The notes beneath the pieces were generated by a model. That model was not told the origin of the DNA, did no database searches, and was given only the letters and a program-made list of their open reading frames with translations. 15,675 nt of DNA, from positions 1 through 15,675 of the forward strand of contig CACXFD010000121.1 of assembly GCA_902766845.1 (NCBI GenBank). Reading direction: 5' to 3'. Source of the stretch: an uncultured Lachnospiraceae bacterium (lineage in GTDB: Bacteria > Bacillota > Clostridia > Lachnospirales > Lachnospiraceae). A program made the position numbers and the translations under genes. Below are positions 15,446-15,675 of the stretch, in pieces; the first letter of the stretch is position 1, and each line of letters begins with the position of its first letter.

Positions 15446-15518
15446 GCTTCCGTAGCACAGTTGGTAGTGCACTTCACTCGTAATGAAGGGGTCGCCGGTT
15501 CGAGTCCGGCCGGGAGCT
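15446..15518 (+). tRNA. tRNA-Thr (anticodon CGT)
   Basis: A full cloverleaf can be drawn. The acceptor is GCTTCCG (15446-15452) with CGGGAGC (15511-15517), including one T-G pair. The D-arm is GCAC-AGTTGGTA-GTGC (15455-15470). The anticodon stem CTTCA/TGAAG encloses the loop CTCGTAA (15477-15483), with anticodon CGT at 15479-15481, which reads ACG threonine codons. The T-arm is GCCGG-TTCGAGT-CCGGC (15494-15510). The discriminator base is T and no CCA is encoded, so CCA must be added after transcription. ACG is expected to be a common threonine codon in such a GC-rich genome. Confidence 0.96.
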
Positions 15519-15675
15519 TTCGCCAAAGCGTAGTGAGCTGACAGAAACCGAAAGCAGCGCGCCGGCGGAGAGCTTGTTCTCCGGCCGGCGCGCTGCTTTC
15601 GGTTTCGAAGAGCGAGCGGAGCTCGCGATCTGACGCAGCGTGAGCTGCGGCAGATGTCAGCGAACGGAGCGAAGA
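15519..15675. repeat. Repeat-rich, multi-hairpin intergenic element (cut by window edge)
   Basis: This non-coding tail holds several nested inverted repeats. GCTGACA (15537-15543) pairs with TGTCAGC (15655-15661) and encloses three hairpins. These are the long stem 15544-15606, GCGAGC-GGA-GCTCGC (15612-15626), and ATCTGACGCAGC...GCTGCGGCAGAT (15628-15655), whose loop GTGA is a GNRA type. An outer pair TTCGC/GCGAA (15519-15523 with 15669-15673) is also possible. Direct repeats include AGCGARCGGAGC (15611-15622 and 15659-15670) and GTGAGCTG (15533-15540 and 15640-15647). I recognise no known RNA family here. It may be a dispersed intergenic repeat. Confidence 0.55.
15544..15606 (+). terminator. 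Very long hairpin after tRNA-Thr, probable (bidirectional) terminator
   Basis: A perfect 23-base inverted repeat (15544-15566 with 15584-15606) continues inward as GGAGA/TCTCC past one bulged G (15583), closing on the loop GCTTGT (15572-15577). The arms begin with A-rich and end with T-rich sequence (GAAACCGAAAG / CTTTCGGTTTC), the form seen in bidirectional terminators. No uninterrupted T-run follows, so termination strength is uncertain. It could also be the main stem of a larger structured element. Confidence 0.55.

Noticed and set aside
13918..15477. 519-residue open frame on the - strand opposite the GldG/DUF4340 genes
   Set aside because: It crosses two genuine genes and part of the tRNA and shows shadow composition. 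No promoter or ribosome site supports it.
1..15675. CRISPR array, prophage, insertion sequence or integration site
   Set aside because: No regularly spaced repeats, transposase, integrase or phage proteins are visible, and the tRNA 3' end is not duplicated within the window.

Overview
The window looks like a chromosomal segment of a high-GC Firmicute, most likely a GC-rich member of the Clostridia (Lachnospirales or Oscillospirales type). This rests on AddA/AddB instead of RecBCD, strong AGGAGG-type ribosome binding sites, compact overlapping genes, hairpin plus T-run terminators, and the protein family mix. All genes lie on the + strand. The long open frames on the - strand are shadows produced by GC-rich codon usage. 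I see no phage, transposase, CRISPR or other mobile element genes.

Layout. (1) Positions 1-515 are the C-terminal nucleotide-binding half of an ABC exporter, cut by the window edge. (2) A promoter and a perfect 5' leader hairpin precede a single-pass membrane-anchored protein with an SH3-like domain and a C39-type cysteine peptidase domain (596-1588), which is followed by a terminator. (3) nadE, addB and addA (1668-10583) form one tightly overlapping operon that ends in a strong terminator. It pairs NAD+ synthesis with the helicase-nuclease that processes double-strand breaks. (4) A second operon (10758-15417) starts from its own promoter and leader hairpin. It encodes an ABC ATPase, an ABC-2 permease, a GldG-like auxiliary protein and a DUF4340 protein. 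Together these should form one membrane complex resembling the GldA/GldF/GldG set, with unknown substrate. (5) A tRNA-Thr(CGT) has a near-consensus promoter whose -35 box lies inside the last codons of the DUF4340 gene. A repeat-rich region follows that can fold into several nested hairpins and runs to the window edge.

The most notable observation is in NadE. The N-terminal glutaminase domain has lost its catalytic cysteine (Gly159) and its catalytic lysine (Arg114), and a loop that normally carries a conserved Tyr/Glu motif is shortened. The C-terminal synthetase domain is intact. This predicts an enzyme of glutamine-dependent architecture that must take free ammonia or ammonia from another source. 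Second is the structured element after the tRNA. Third is the four-gene GldAFG-like/DUF4340 module, a recurring but functionally unassigned system.
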